DNA of 64,000 bases, taken from positions 1 to 64,000 of the forward strand of contig JAFEBH010000027.1 in the NCBI GenBank assembly GCA_018242765.1, given 5' to 3'. The stretch is from Nitrospira sp. (GTDB taxonomy: Bacteria > Nitrospirota > Nitrospiria > Nitrospirales > Nitrospiraceae). A model generated the notes under the pieces. It was given only the letters and a program-made list of their open reading frames with translations, was not told where the DNA came from and searched no databases. A program made the position numbers and the translations under genes. Shown in pieces: positions 54,623 through 63,553 of this stretch (within the stretch, counting starts at the first letter, position 1; each line of letters starts with the position of its first letter).

Positions 54623-56185
54623 TCAGTCTGTACGAGCTTGCACTGCTGGTTCCCTTGCAAATGCACCGATAAGCCATCCCTGCACATCATTTCTTATTGA
54701 ATGCTTCCATACTTGCAGAGTCAGGATGGCAAGATAGCCTACGATTGTTACGACACTCGTTAAAATCGTCCCCCACGCGCCTGAAACACCTAGTGCAGGC
54801 AGCGATACGTCCCATGCGCTTGGAAATACTTGCCAGGCAAGGCAGCATGTCCCCAAGGCGAAGACGACGTGCAATCCAAGGATGCGATCATCTTTAGAAC
54901 AAAGGTTACCGAGTGCAATTGACTTTTGATGATAGTAGAGGAGATTTAGCGACAACCCTCCAATGGCTAACGCAATCGCCCACCCCGCGATCACTCCGAG
55001 TCCTCCGACAACCTGCCCTAAGAACACCCCGAGAATAATATTTGCAACTGTCATCACAACATGGGATGTAACATTAATACGCATCTCCCCTGTACCGAGA
55101 CTAGCAAAGTACGCTGGTACGGCAAGGGTGTTGGCAAACCATCCGGCACATAGTAAGACCATTGACCATACAAAGACGGATTCAATACGTCCGATCCAGA
55201 GCTCTGATATTAATGGTGTGCAAACGGTCAGGAGGCCAAACCCTGGAAGCGCGAGATAGATCACCATACGATACGATTTCAGGTACAGTTCAGATACCCT
55301 CCATGGCTGCAACTGTCCGAGGTTGGCAAATGCAGGAACAAGAACTTGGTTTGCGTTGACGATGAGTGACCGAAACAACTGCACAAGTTTATTGGCCATC
55401 TCATAATAGCCAACCATGGACACCCCTCCCAGCCTGCCCAGAAGCGCCTTTGTAATGGGATCAGAGAGCATCACCAGAAATGAGATTATTTGAAAGTTCG
55501 CCGCATAACCGACCATTTGCTTGAACTGGTCCCTGTCCCATCGATACGGGATGAATGAGAGTGATGATACATTGCGTTTCAGGAACGCTGCCGAAGCCGT
55601 CAGCGTCATGAGATTTTGAGCCGCCCTCGCGTAAGCGAGACCCAGCAACCCATAGCGAGGTGCCAGGAGCAGACACAGGGTCAGGTGAGAAAAAGACTCC
55701 CCAATCAAGAGACCATTTCTTTGCACAATAAGCTGACACCCGTACAACCCTGACTGATAGACGCTCGTTATCATCAGCAGCAGGAATGAGACTAATGCCA
55801 ATGGCAGTATTTCAAGTGCGTCATGGCACAACCGATCATCTATGGCAAAGGCAAGATAGTATTTCGCGGCTGGATACGCACAGATTGTTAGCAGCAGACT
55901 TAAGAGAATCACTGTAATGATCGCGGTTTCGACCGCAACAGCCAGAGACTGCTTGTCGCCTCTCGCATCGCATTCCGCAATATGTTTTACAATACTTCCC
56001 GTTAATCCAAAATTCGCGACTTGAATCATTGAACTTGTTGCCAAAACTAACGACCACACTCCTAATTTCTCGACACCAATTGTTCCCAGCAAATATCGAT
56101 AGAGGATGACCAGTGTCAGGCCAGAGACAATGATCTGAACTACTGAGGATACAGCGTTAGTTGCAATGCGACCTTTCTCAACCAT
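54623..56185 (-). CDS. Wzx-type polysaccharide flippase
   Basis: The 520-residue protein has about 12-14 transmembrane segments from VSSVVQIIVSGLTLVILYRYLLG to GAWGTILTSVVTIVGYLAILTLQ. The polysaccharide-synthesis pattern includes LVLATSSMIQVANFGLTGSIVKHIAE and PITKALLGRLGGVSMVGYYEMANKL. It flips the lipid-linked repeat from the cytosolic to the periplasmic face, where the polymerase acts. It is the first gene of this minus-strand run after a 780-base gap, so its promoter should lie in that gap. Confidence 0.93.
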   Translation of the reverse strand: MVEKGRIATNAVSSVVQIIVSGLTLVILYRYLLGTIGVEKLGVWSLVLATSSMIQVANFGLTGSIVKHIAECDARGDKQSLAVAVETAIITVILLSLLLTICAYPAAKYYLAFAIDDRLCHDALEILPLALVSFLLLMITSVYQSGLYGCQLIVQRNGLLIGESFSHLTLCLLLAPRYGLLGLAYARAAQNLMTLTASAAFLKRNVSSLSFIPYRWDRDQFKQMVGYAANFQIISFLVMLSDPITKALLGRLGGVSMVGYYEMANKLVQLFRSLIVNANQVLVPAFANLGQLQPWRVSELYLKSYRMVIYLALPGFGLLTVCTPLISELWIGRIESVFVWSMVLLCAGWFANTLAVPAYFASLGTGEMRINVTSHVVMTVANIILGVFLGQVVGGLGVIAGWAIALAIGGLSLNLLYYHQKSIALGNLCSKDDRILGLHVVFALGTCCLAWQVFPSAWDVSLPALGVSGAWGTILTSVVTIVGYLAILTLQVWKHSIRNDVQGWLIGAFAREPAVQARTD

Positions 56186-56965
56186 CCACTAAACTCCGAG
56201 CATCTCAGAAATGACTGACCAACAAGGAGGAGTCTGTTTGATGCAAAACATACGTGTCCTCTGAATGATCACCACCTAACCCCAGACTGATCCAGTCAAT
56301 CGCATAGCGATCGTGAATTTCTCCCGTTATCCAGGAACAACGAGATCAGGGCATTATCCGGTCCCCCTCTCAACTGATGCCTGAGGGTTCTTCAGGGATA
56401 AGCTCATGGGAAGGCTACCGTAATAATATTGACCGCAGGCACGCGTGACAAATTAAAATGCTTTTTCTGACAGCAAAACTTGGTCCAGAGAAAGGGGTTT
56501 AAACAATGCGATGAGTCAGTGAGTTATGAAATCAACCTGGTAATGCTAGCCTCTGTGAATGGAGGCCAGATCGTACAGAGGCGTACCAATTAGAACAGAG
56601 TGAGCCGCAGGAATAATTTTGGACTGGACTTCATCGGGTGATTGCCGGATGACTAGCCGTGTGTTGCACGAATCCTACGCCGTATCCCAATCAGTGATCT
56701 GTACGATAGAAAACTGCTTTACCATTGGACGAACAAACGGTGAACTCACCTTGCAATCCACATGCTGATAAGATGCATTGTCCGTACACATCATGCGACC
56801 CATTCTGCCGTCCCAAACTTGGGGATACCGAGTTTCGGGTTCAACGCGTCAGGTTTTGAGTTTGTGCGGGGGGGGGGAAAGGCCGGAGATGATTCGGCAA
56901 TTCAGTCCTTCAACATCATGAAGGTCAAGGCCGAGGCTCAAGTTCAGCGAGTCAATACAATGAAC
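56186..56965. other. Long intergenic gap with a poly-G tract
   Basis: No convincing gene is visible in these 780 bases. A run of ten G bases lies at 56868-56877. A 70-codon plus-strand frame (56762-56974) spans the run but has no family match. The flippase promoter should lie in the first part of this gap. Confidence 0.5.
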
Positions 56966-58066
56966 TCACGATGAGAGCAGGAGCCGCTCCAACTGCCCTA
57001 CAATCCGCTCCGCGGCCTTCCCATCCCAGCGCGGAGGAACGGCCCCTTTCTTCCATTGCCCCGCCATCAATCTCTCGAGTGCGGGAGGCAGCTTGCTCGG
57101 ATCGGTCCCAATGAGTTCGTTGGTACCAATCGCGATCGTTTCAGGCCGTTCAGTGTTGTCCCGGAGCGTCAGACAGGGCACTCCTAGCACCGTCGTCTCT
57201 TCGGTGATGCCCCCGGAATCCGTGATGACCCCTTTGGCATGTTTGACAAGGTAATTGAACTCGAGATAGCCCAATGGATCGACGTAGTGCATGGAGGGGA
57301 GCTTCGTCCCCGCTTCTCGCAGATTCTTGGCTGTTCTGGGATGGACAGGGAAAATAACCGGCAGGCCTTGTGTTCCTTCTGCAACCGCATGCAACAGTCT
57401 GAGCAACTGCTGTTCTCCATCGACATTCGCAGGCCGATGGAGCGTGATCACAAAATACTGGTGTGATGCCAGCTTCAGCGACTGCCAACAAGCCGGTGGT
57501 TTCAATCGGGGCACGTTCTTGAGCAACGTATCGATCATGGTATTGCCGACGAAGAAGATCCGATCATCGGTGATACCGGCACATCGCAAGTTTTCATTCG
57601 CGGTGTCGCTGGTCGTAAAAAACCAGTTTGTGATCGAATCGGTTACCACGCGGTTGATTTCCTCGGGCATTGTCCAGTCACCGGACCGAATACCACCCTC
57701 GACGTGCGCCACCGGCACACCCAGTTTACGAGCGACAATGGAACAGGCCATGGTCGACGTCACATCACCGACGACCAGGCAAAGGTCACTCCTCTCTTTC
57801 AGCAGAACCTTCTCATATCCGACCATAATGCCGGCGGTTTGCTCCGCTTGAGTCCCTGATCCCACCTCGAGATTGATGTCCGGGTCGGGAATCCCAAGTT
57901 CTTCAAAAAAGCTGCCCGACATCGCTCGGTCATAATGCTGGCCGGTATGAATCAATCGATATCGGAGCTGTCCTCCACGATGTTCAGCAGCCTTGAGCGC
58001 GTCGATGATCGGCGCGATTTTCATGAAATTGGGACGTGCCCCCGCAATAATATCAATGCGCTTCAC
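56966..58066 (-). CDS. wecB: UDP-N-acetylglucosamine 2-epimerase (non-hydrolysing)
   Basis: From GTG 58066 the product has 366 residues. The start RIDIIAGARPNFMKIAPIIDAL, HTGQHYDRAMSGSFFEELG, VVGDVTSTMACSIVARKLGVPVAHVEGGIRSGD, RPANVDGEQQLL and GGITEETTVLGVPCLTLRDNTERPE are the full WecB signature. It makes UDP-ManNAc. GAGG lies just upstream of this GTG, while ATG 58078 has no site; the difference is four codons. It likely feeds the WecG-type transferase of this cluster. Confidence 0.95.
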   Translation of the reverse strand: MKRIDIIAGARPNFMKIAPIIDALKAAEHRGGQLRYRLIHTGQHYDRAMSGSFFEELGIPDPDINLEVGSGTQAEQTAGIMVGYEKVLLKERSDLCLVVGDVTSTMACSIVARKLGVPVAHVEGGIRSGDWTMPEEINRVVTDSITNWFFTTSDTANENLRCAGITDDRIFFVGNTMIDTLLKNVPRLKPPACWQSLKLASHQYFVITLHRPANVDGEQQLLRLLHAVAEGTQGLPVIFPVHPRTAKNLREAGTKLPSMHYVDPLGYLEFNYLVKHAKGVITDSGGITEETTVLGVPCLTLRDNTERPETIAIGTNELIGTDPSKLPPALERLMAGQWKKGAVPPRWDGKAAERIVGQLERLLLSS

Positions 58067-58206
58067 GCAATACCTCATTGTCTGGTCATCGTGTCATACG
58101 ACTCGTATGGATGGTAGTCACTCTCGACGCTCAGAGCAACGTCACAGTATTTCTGGACCAGAAGACGCGATCGCCCGGGAGACGAGTCACCCGACGACGA
58201 GAACGA

Positions 58207-59169
58207 TCAGAAGTGCACTTCGCGGATCGACTGGCTATTAGATTGAAACCACTGGACGGTTTTCTTTACTCCATCGCGCAACCCATGCTTGGCTTGAAAT
58301 CCGAAGAGCTGTTTGGCCCGGCTGACGTCCAGGCAACGGCGAGGTTGGCCGTTCGGCTTCGTAGCATCCCATTGAATCTGACCAATAAACCCGACTTCCG
58401 CCGCAATCAATTTCGCGAGGTCACGAATTGAAATTTCCTCACCTGTTCCCAAGTTGACCGGCAGACTGCCATCATAGTGCTCAGCCGCAAGGACAACCCC
58501 TTCGGCGGCATCCTCCACGTACAGGAACTCTCTGGTCGGTGCCCCATCTCCCCACAGGGTAATTGCCGTGCGCCCCTCCTCCTTCGCCGAGACACATTTT
58601 CGTATCAACGCCGGAATGACATGCGACGTTTGTAAATCAAAGTTGTCTCGCGGCCCATACAAATTCACCGGGAAGAGGACGATCGAGTTAAATCCGTACT
58701 GATCACGATAGGCCTGTGATTGCGCCAACATCATTTTCTTCGCCAACCCATATGGCGCATTCGTTTCCTCAGGATAACCATTCCAGATATCGTCTTCCTT
58801 AAATGGAATCGGGGCGAATTTCGGATACGCACAGATCGTTCCTGTGGTTACAAACTTCTTGAGTCCCTGCTGACGTCCAATCTCAATCAGTTGCGTACCC
58901 ATCATGAGATTGTCATAGAAGAACCGACCCGGATTGGCCTGGTTGGCACCGATGCCGCCGACACGCGCGGCCAAATGGATGACAACGTCCGGCCTGGTGT
59001 CACGATACAACCTCTTGACGGCATCCATTTCCACCAGATCATATTCCTGACTCCGCGGCACAACTAACTGCTGGCAGCCTTTCGCGCGCAACTGATCCAC
59101 GACGAACGACCCCAGAAATCCGGCTCCCCCCGTGACAACCACACGCTTATCGTTCCAAAATGAAGTCAT
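58207..59169 (-). CDS. fcl: GDP-L-fucose synthase
   Basis: The 320-residue protein has VVTGGAGFLGSFVVDQL (Rossmann NADP site), VIHLAARVGGIGANQANPGRFFYDN, the S/YxxxK-like region NAPYGLAKKMM and the fucose-synthase end with PNGQPRRCLDVSRAKQLFGF. It turns GDP-4-keto-6-deoxymannose into GDP-L-fucose by epimerisation and reduction. It lies 19 bases from gmd, so the two form the classical two-step GDP-fucose pair. Confidence 0.95.
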   Translation of the reverse strand: MTSFWNDKRVVVTGGAGFLGSFVVDQLRAKGCQQLVVPRSQEYDLVEMDAVKRLYRDTRPDVVIHLAARVGGIGANQANPGRFFYDNLMMGTQLIEIGRQQGLKKFVTTGTICAYPKFAPIPFKEDDIWNGYPEETNAPYGLAKKMMLAQSQAYRDQYGFNSIVLFPVNLYGPRDNFDLQTSHVIPALIRKCVSAKEEGRTAITLWGDGAPTREFLYVEDAAEGVVLAAEHYDGSLPVNLGTGEEISIRDLAKLIAAEVGFIGQIQWDATKPNGQPRRCLDVSRAKQLFGFQAKHGLRDGVKKTVQWFQSNSQSIREVHF

Positions 59170-59188
59170 GTCGATGCTATCCCACTCC

Positions 59189-60196
59189 TTAGCTTCGTTT
59201 CCTCGTCCCGTCTAGTTTTTCCCTCTCCGCTGCCAAGTCGGCATCCACCATCATAGCGATGAGCTCTTCAAACCGTACCTTAGGTTGCCATCCGAGATCC
59301 TTCTTGGCTTTCGTGCTATCTCCGATCAACAGATCCACTTCCGTCGGGCGATAGTATTTCGCATCGATCTTCACGTGTTTCTTCCAATCCAATTGCAGAC
59401 GGTCAAAGGTCAATTCAAGCATTTCCTTGACCGTATGAGTCTCCCCCGTAGCAATAACATAGTCATCGGGAGTCGGAGCTTGCAACATCATCCACATCGC
59501 CTCGACATAGTCACCCGCATAGCCCCAGTCACGCTTCGCATCGAGATTTCCGAGAAACAGATCCTGCTGGATGCCGAGCTTGATCCGGGCGGCCGCCTTG
59601 GTAATCTTCCGCGTGACAAAGGTTTCTCCGCGCCGCGGTGATTCGTGATTAAACAAAATGCCGTTGCATGCAAAGAGATTGTAGGCTTCGCGGTAGTTGA
59701 CCGTAATCCAGTAGGAGTAGACTTTCGCGGCTCCGTACGGACTTCGTGGATAGAACGGCGTCGTTTCCTTCTGCGGAACCTCCAGCACCTTGCCGAACAT
59801 CTCGCTGGACGAGGCCTGGTAGAATTTCGGCTTGAGTCCTGACTCCCGAATGGCTTCCAGCAGACGAATCGTACCAAGCCCCGTGATCTCACCCGTATAT
59901 TCGGGAATGTCAAAACTGACCCGAACGTGACTCTGGGCGCCAAGATTATAGATTTCATCGGGCTGGACGGTGCGCAGGATCCGATTCAGGGAACTGGCAT
60001 CGTTCAAGTCGCCGTAGACCAAATGGAGCCGCCGATGCGGCACATGCGGATCCTCATAAATGGGATCGATACGCCCTGTATTGAACGAGCTGGAACGACG
60101 GATGATCCCGTAGACTTCGTATCCTCGGCCAAGGAGAAACTCTGATAGATAGGACCCATCTTGCCCCGTAATACCGGTAATCAGTGCTTTTTTCAC
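59189..60196 (-). CDS. gmd: GDP-mannose 4,6-dehydratase
   Basis: The 335-residue protein starts KKALITGITGQDGSYLSEFLLGRGYEVYGIIRRSS, the standard Gmd opening, and has NLGAQSHVRVSFDIPEYT, FYQASSSEMFGKV, YPRSPYGAAKVYSYWITVNYREAYN (catalytic YxxxK) and NHESPRRGETFVTRKI. The start is GTG 60196, with GGAGG 9 bases upstream. It makes GDP-4-keto-6-deoxymannose for the fcl step. It heads this part of the cluster. Confidence 0.97.
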   Translation of the reverse strand: MKKALITGITGQDGSYLSEFLLGRGYEVYGIIRRSSSFNTGRIDPIYEDPHVPHRRLHLVYGDLNDASSLNRILRTVQPDEIYNLGAQSHVRVSFDIPEYTGEITGLGTIRLLEAIRESGLKPKFYQASSSEMFGKVLEVPQKETTPFYPRSPYGAAKVYSYWITVNYREAYNLFACNGILFNHESPRRGETFVTRKITKAAARIKLGIQQDLFLGNLDAKRDWGYAGDYVEAMWMMLQAPTPDDYVIATGETHTVKEMLELTFDRLQLDWKKHVKIDAKYYRPTEVDLLIGDSTKAKKDLGWQPKVRFEELIAMMVDADLAAEREKLDGTRKRS

Positions 60197-60322
60197 GGGT
60201 GAGTGCCTCCTCTCATTATCGACAACGAGATTATTGCCGGGTTCGATCGGCTAGTCTACCCACAACGTGTAAAAAAATCGTTAATAAAAGAATCTTGCGA
60301 CAAATCATACAGACCAGGTACC

Positions 60323-61276
60323 ATGACCCATTCAGCGGAAGAGAGAGACGATACCGTGGCAACCCTTGCTCCTCAAAATATTCGCCGTGTCGGCTTGTTG
60401 CTGTGCCTGGGAGCCTCAGGGTTCCTCGTCGCGCACACCATCAACGCATTTGTGGCCGATGCCCTGTATGTGATTCCGGAGCGGACGACAGGATCGGGGA
60501 GTGACCCCTCGGGAGGGGTGCCAGCCATCGCGTCATATTCTTCGACGCAGGCTATGGAACACATTCGCTCCAGCGGGCTCTTCCTTCTTCCACCGGTGAT
60601 GGAAAATGGAACGACAGGGACCACCGCTTCCGGTCGACGCAGTTCCAGCGGCCCAGTGGTTCGAGCATCCCTCGGGTTAGCAGCAAGACTTCGCTTGATC
60701 GGCACGGTACTCGGCGATCAACGCGGCGTCTTTGCCATCGTCGAAGAGCTGTCATCCAAACAACAATCCTTGTATCACTTGCATGACTCCATCCTCGATT
60801 TGGGCGAAGTCGCCGAGATCCGTCGAAACGGGATTACCGTCCGTCAGGGCAACGTGGAAGAATTGTTGGAATTGGCGATCTCAGAAAGTCAGGCTGCATT
60901 GACCGGCGCTGCTGGCGCCACTCCCAATCCTCAAGCAGCCACCGCGCCGATCGCGCCGCTTCGCAAAGTGGTGGATCGCCGTGAAGTGGAACAGGCCATG
61001 AATGACCTGCCGAAACTTCTTTCGCAGGCACGAGCCGTACCAAATACGGTCAATGGAGCCATCAACGGATTTCGCCTGGACTACATCGCACCAGCCAGTT
61101 TTTACGAAAAAATCGGGGTCCAGACTGGAGATGTGCTCCAGCGCGTCAATGGAGTCGATATTCGAGATCCGAGTACCATATTGAGCCTGCTTCAGCAACT
61201 CAAGAACGAACAGACGGTGAAACTCGACCTGGTCCGGAATAACCAGCGCTCAACCATCACCTACGAGCTTCGCTGA
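60323..61276 (+). CDS. gspC: GspC-type type II secretion protein with PDZ domain
   Basis: From ATG 60323 the product has 317 residues. A single membrane segment lies at about 23-43 (VGLLLCLGASGFLVAHTINAFV). The HR-like region is at 110-170 (ARLRLIGTVLGDQRGVFAIVEEL). The C-terminal end from about 230 is a PDZ-like domain (GFRLDYIAPASFYEKIGVQTGDVLQRVNG and TVKLDLVRNNQRSTITYEL). GspC links the inner-membrane platform to the outer-membrane secretin. A longer frame from 60203 overlaps the gmd leader and is unlikely. GspE and GspF follow, but no gspD is visible here. Confidence 0.85.
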   Translation: MTHSAEERDDTVATLAPQNIRRVGLLLCLGASGFLVAHTINAFVADALYVIPERTTGSGSDPSGGVPAIASYSSTQAMEHIRSSGLFLLPPVMENGTTGTTASGRRSSSGPVVRASLGLAARLRLIGTVLGDQRGVFAIVEELSSKQQSLYHLHDSILDLGEVAEIRRNGITVRQGNVEELLELAISESQAALTGAAGATPNPQAATAPIAPLRKVVDRREVEQAMNDLPKLLSQARAVPNTVNGAINGFRLDYIAPASFYEKIGVQTGDVLQRVNGVDIRDPSTILSLLQQLKNEQTVKLDLVRNNQRSTITYELR

Positions 61277-61593
61277 TCTCACCGTTCGTACTGACGCAAT
61301 CTGAGAAACCGATAGCCTAAGAGTTTCACGGTTCTTGTTTCACGCCTTAAGTTGCAGGGGTTTTTGCCCACTCACAACCTGCGGCTTGAAACACGAAACC
61401 TGAAACCCGACTCTTTGCAAAATACGTAGGCCAGGTGGTTTTGTCGATCGGCCCCTCGACTTCTCTCTGGGTTGAACCTGAGTGGAGTCGAAGGCTCGAT
61501 CGTGCTCGGCCCCAGCTTGACGAAGAGGCACGACCCGTCATGAATCATATTGGATAAAGACACAACGTCCCGATTTCTTGAAGTAATTTTGTC
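61277..61593. repeat. Gap with degraded repeat-like sequence
   Basis: The 317 bases between gspC and gspE contain a stretch of the form CTTGAAACACGAAACCTGAA, and a region (about 61455-61500) with CCTTCGACTCCACTCAGG on the minus strand, both of a type often seen as dispersed intergenic repeats. No gene is visible. The assignment to a named repeat family is not made. Confidence 0.35.
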
Positions 61594-63462
61594 ATGTCCT
61601 TGCCAGGTCATCATCAAGCAGAGTATCTTAATCCTGGGAAAGTATTAGAGAGACTCGAGAGCAAAACCCCATCTCAAGTACGTGAGTTACGGGAAGAGGT
61701 CAGGGAACCAGTGTCTGAACTAGACGAGCACCAGCAGCCTATTGTGAATTCGACTCGGCCACGCCTGGGGGACATTCTCCGGGAGAAATTTCAGCTCTCG
61801 GAGCTGAAGCTTGAGGAGGCCCTTGCCTACCAACAGGAGAAAGGTGGTCGGTTGGGAGAAGTGTTGCTGCACCTGCGAGCGTTGCGCGAAGAGGTGTTGT
61901 TGGAAGCACTGGCCCAGCAGTTTGACATGACATGGCTCCCCCATCTCGATACCACCCCGGTGGACCATGAGATGATCAAAAAGGTGCCGATCGCGTTTTG
62001 CCGGCGATACCGGGTCTTGCCGCTGCGTGACGAAAACGGAGCCATCCTCACCGCCTCGACCGATCCGTTGGAAACCGTGGCCCTGGATGACCTTCGCTTG
62101 CTACTGGGGAAACCCATCGCGCCGGTCTTGACCACCAGCGTCGCGCTCCTCGCGAGGCTCAACCGAGCCTACGACGAAATCGCAAATCCTGCAGGCGCCG
62201 AAGAAGTGATGGAGGATATTGCAGCGAACCGAAGCTTGGACCAGTTGGCCCACGAGCTCGACGAGCCACAAGACTTGCTCGATGCGACAGACGAAGCTCC
62301 GATCATCCGACTCGTCAACTCGGTACTGTTCCAGGCGGTTCGGCAGCGAGCCAGCGACGTCCACTTCGAATCGTTCGAACGAGGGTTGGTCGTCCGCTAT
62401 CGGATCGACGGTGTCCTCTACCCGATCCTCACACCGCCCAAGCATTTGCAAGCCAGCATCATCGCTCGTCTCAAAATCATGGCCGGCTTGAACATCGCTG
62501 AAAAACGCCTTCCACAGGACGGTCGGTTCGCGATCAGAACCGCCGGAAAGGACGTCGACCTCCGAGTCTCCGTCCTCCCCACCTCTCATGGTGAGCGAAT
62601 CGTGCTGCGATTGCTGGAAAAGGAAAATCGCCTGCTCAACCTCTCTGAAATGGGATTTCCCAAAGAACGTCTGACCGTCATTCACCAGCTCATCCAACTG
62701 GCGCACGGCATCATCCTCGTCACCGGCCCCACGGGAAGCGGGAAGACAACCACCCTGTATGCCGCACTGAGCCACATCAACTCGCCGGACAAGAACATCA
62801 TCACCGTCGAAGATCCGGTCGAATACCAACTGCTCGGCATCGGGCAAATGCAGGTCAACCCGAAAATCAATCTGACGTTCGCCGCCGGGCTACGATCGAT
62901 TCTTCGACAGGACCCTGATGTCATCATGATCGGGGAGATCCGCGATCGTGAAACGGCGGAGATTGCTATTCACGCCTCGCTCACCGGACATTTGGTATTC
63001 TCGACCCTCCATACGAACGATGCCGCCAGCGCCGCCACTCGCCTCATTGACATGGGCATCGAGCCTTTTCTCGTTGCCTCATCAGTCGTCGCGGTGCTGG
63101 CTCAACGGTTACTCAGGCGGATTTGCCCTGATTGCAAGCGCCCCTATCGGGCCAGCGAAGACGAGCTGAGCCGCCTGGACTTGCCGCCTGGTTCCGCAGT
63201 GACCCTGTATCGAGGAGCGGGCTGCGCGGCCTGTTCACAGACCGGTTATCGCGGGCGAACCGGCATCTTTGAGCTGATGGTACTGGACGATGAGATTCGG
63301 CGACTCATCGGCAGTAAGGCAGACTCGACGGCCATCAAACAGGCGGCGCTCGCAAAAGGAATGGTGACGTTGAAGCAAGAGGGTGCGGAGCGAGTCATCC
63401 AGGGCCGTACCACGTTGGAAGAAGTCATGCGGATCACTCAACAGGAAATCGACGTCGACTGA
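61594..63462 (+). CDS. gspE: Type II secretion ATPase GspE
   Basis: The 622-residue protein has the N1E-like domain (RLGDILREKFQLSELKLEEAL, about 57-76), a second part near 110-190, then the ATPase core: Walker A at about 378-386 (GPTGSGKTT), the Asp box at EDPVEYQ, Walker B at IMIGEIRDRETAEIA, the His box at TGHLVFSTLHTNDA and a zinc site of four cysteines (C511, C514, C544, C547). It drives pseudopilus assembly. The start at 61594 lacks a good ribosome site. The C-terminal end is typical of GspE/PilB; next to gspC and gspF the T2SS reading is stronger. Confidence 0.93.
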   Translation: MSLPGHHQAEYLNPGKVLERLESKTPSQVRELREEVREPVSELDEHQQPIVNSTRPRLGDILREKFQLSELKLEEALAYQQEKGGRLGEVLLHLRALREEVLLEALAQQFDMTWLPHLDTTPVDHEMIKKVPIAFCRRYRVLPLRDENGAILTASTDPLETVALDDLRLLLGKPIAPVLTTSVALLARLNRAYDEIANPAGAEEVMEDIAANRSLDQLAHELDEPQDLLDATDEAPIIRLVNSVLFQAVRQRASDVHFESFERGLVVRYRIDGVLYPILTPPKHLQASIIARLKIMAGLNIAEKRLPQDGRFAIRTAGKDVDLRVSVLPTSHGERIVLRLLEKENRLLNLSEMGFPKERLTVIHQLIQLAHGIILVTGPTGSGKTTTLYAALSHINSPDKNIITVEDPVEYQLLGIGQMQVNPKINLTFAAGLRSILRQDPDVIMIGEIRDRETAEIAIHASLTGHLVFSTLHTNDAASAATRLIDMGIEPFLVASSVVAVLAQRLLRRICPDCKRPYRASEDELSRLDLPPGSAVTLYRGAGCAACSQTGYRGRTGIFELMVLDDEIRRLIGSKADSTAIKQAALAKGMVTLKQEGAERVIQGRTTLEEVMRITQQEIDVD

Positions 63463-63553
63463 TGCCATTCCAATTCTCCATCTCCCACCACATCTGGTCC
63501 CTTTACCATCAGACCATACGAATCGGTTGGGCCATTCCTGAAATCTGGTAATC

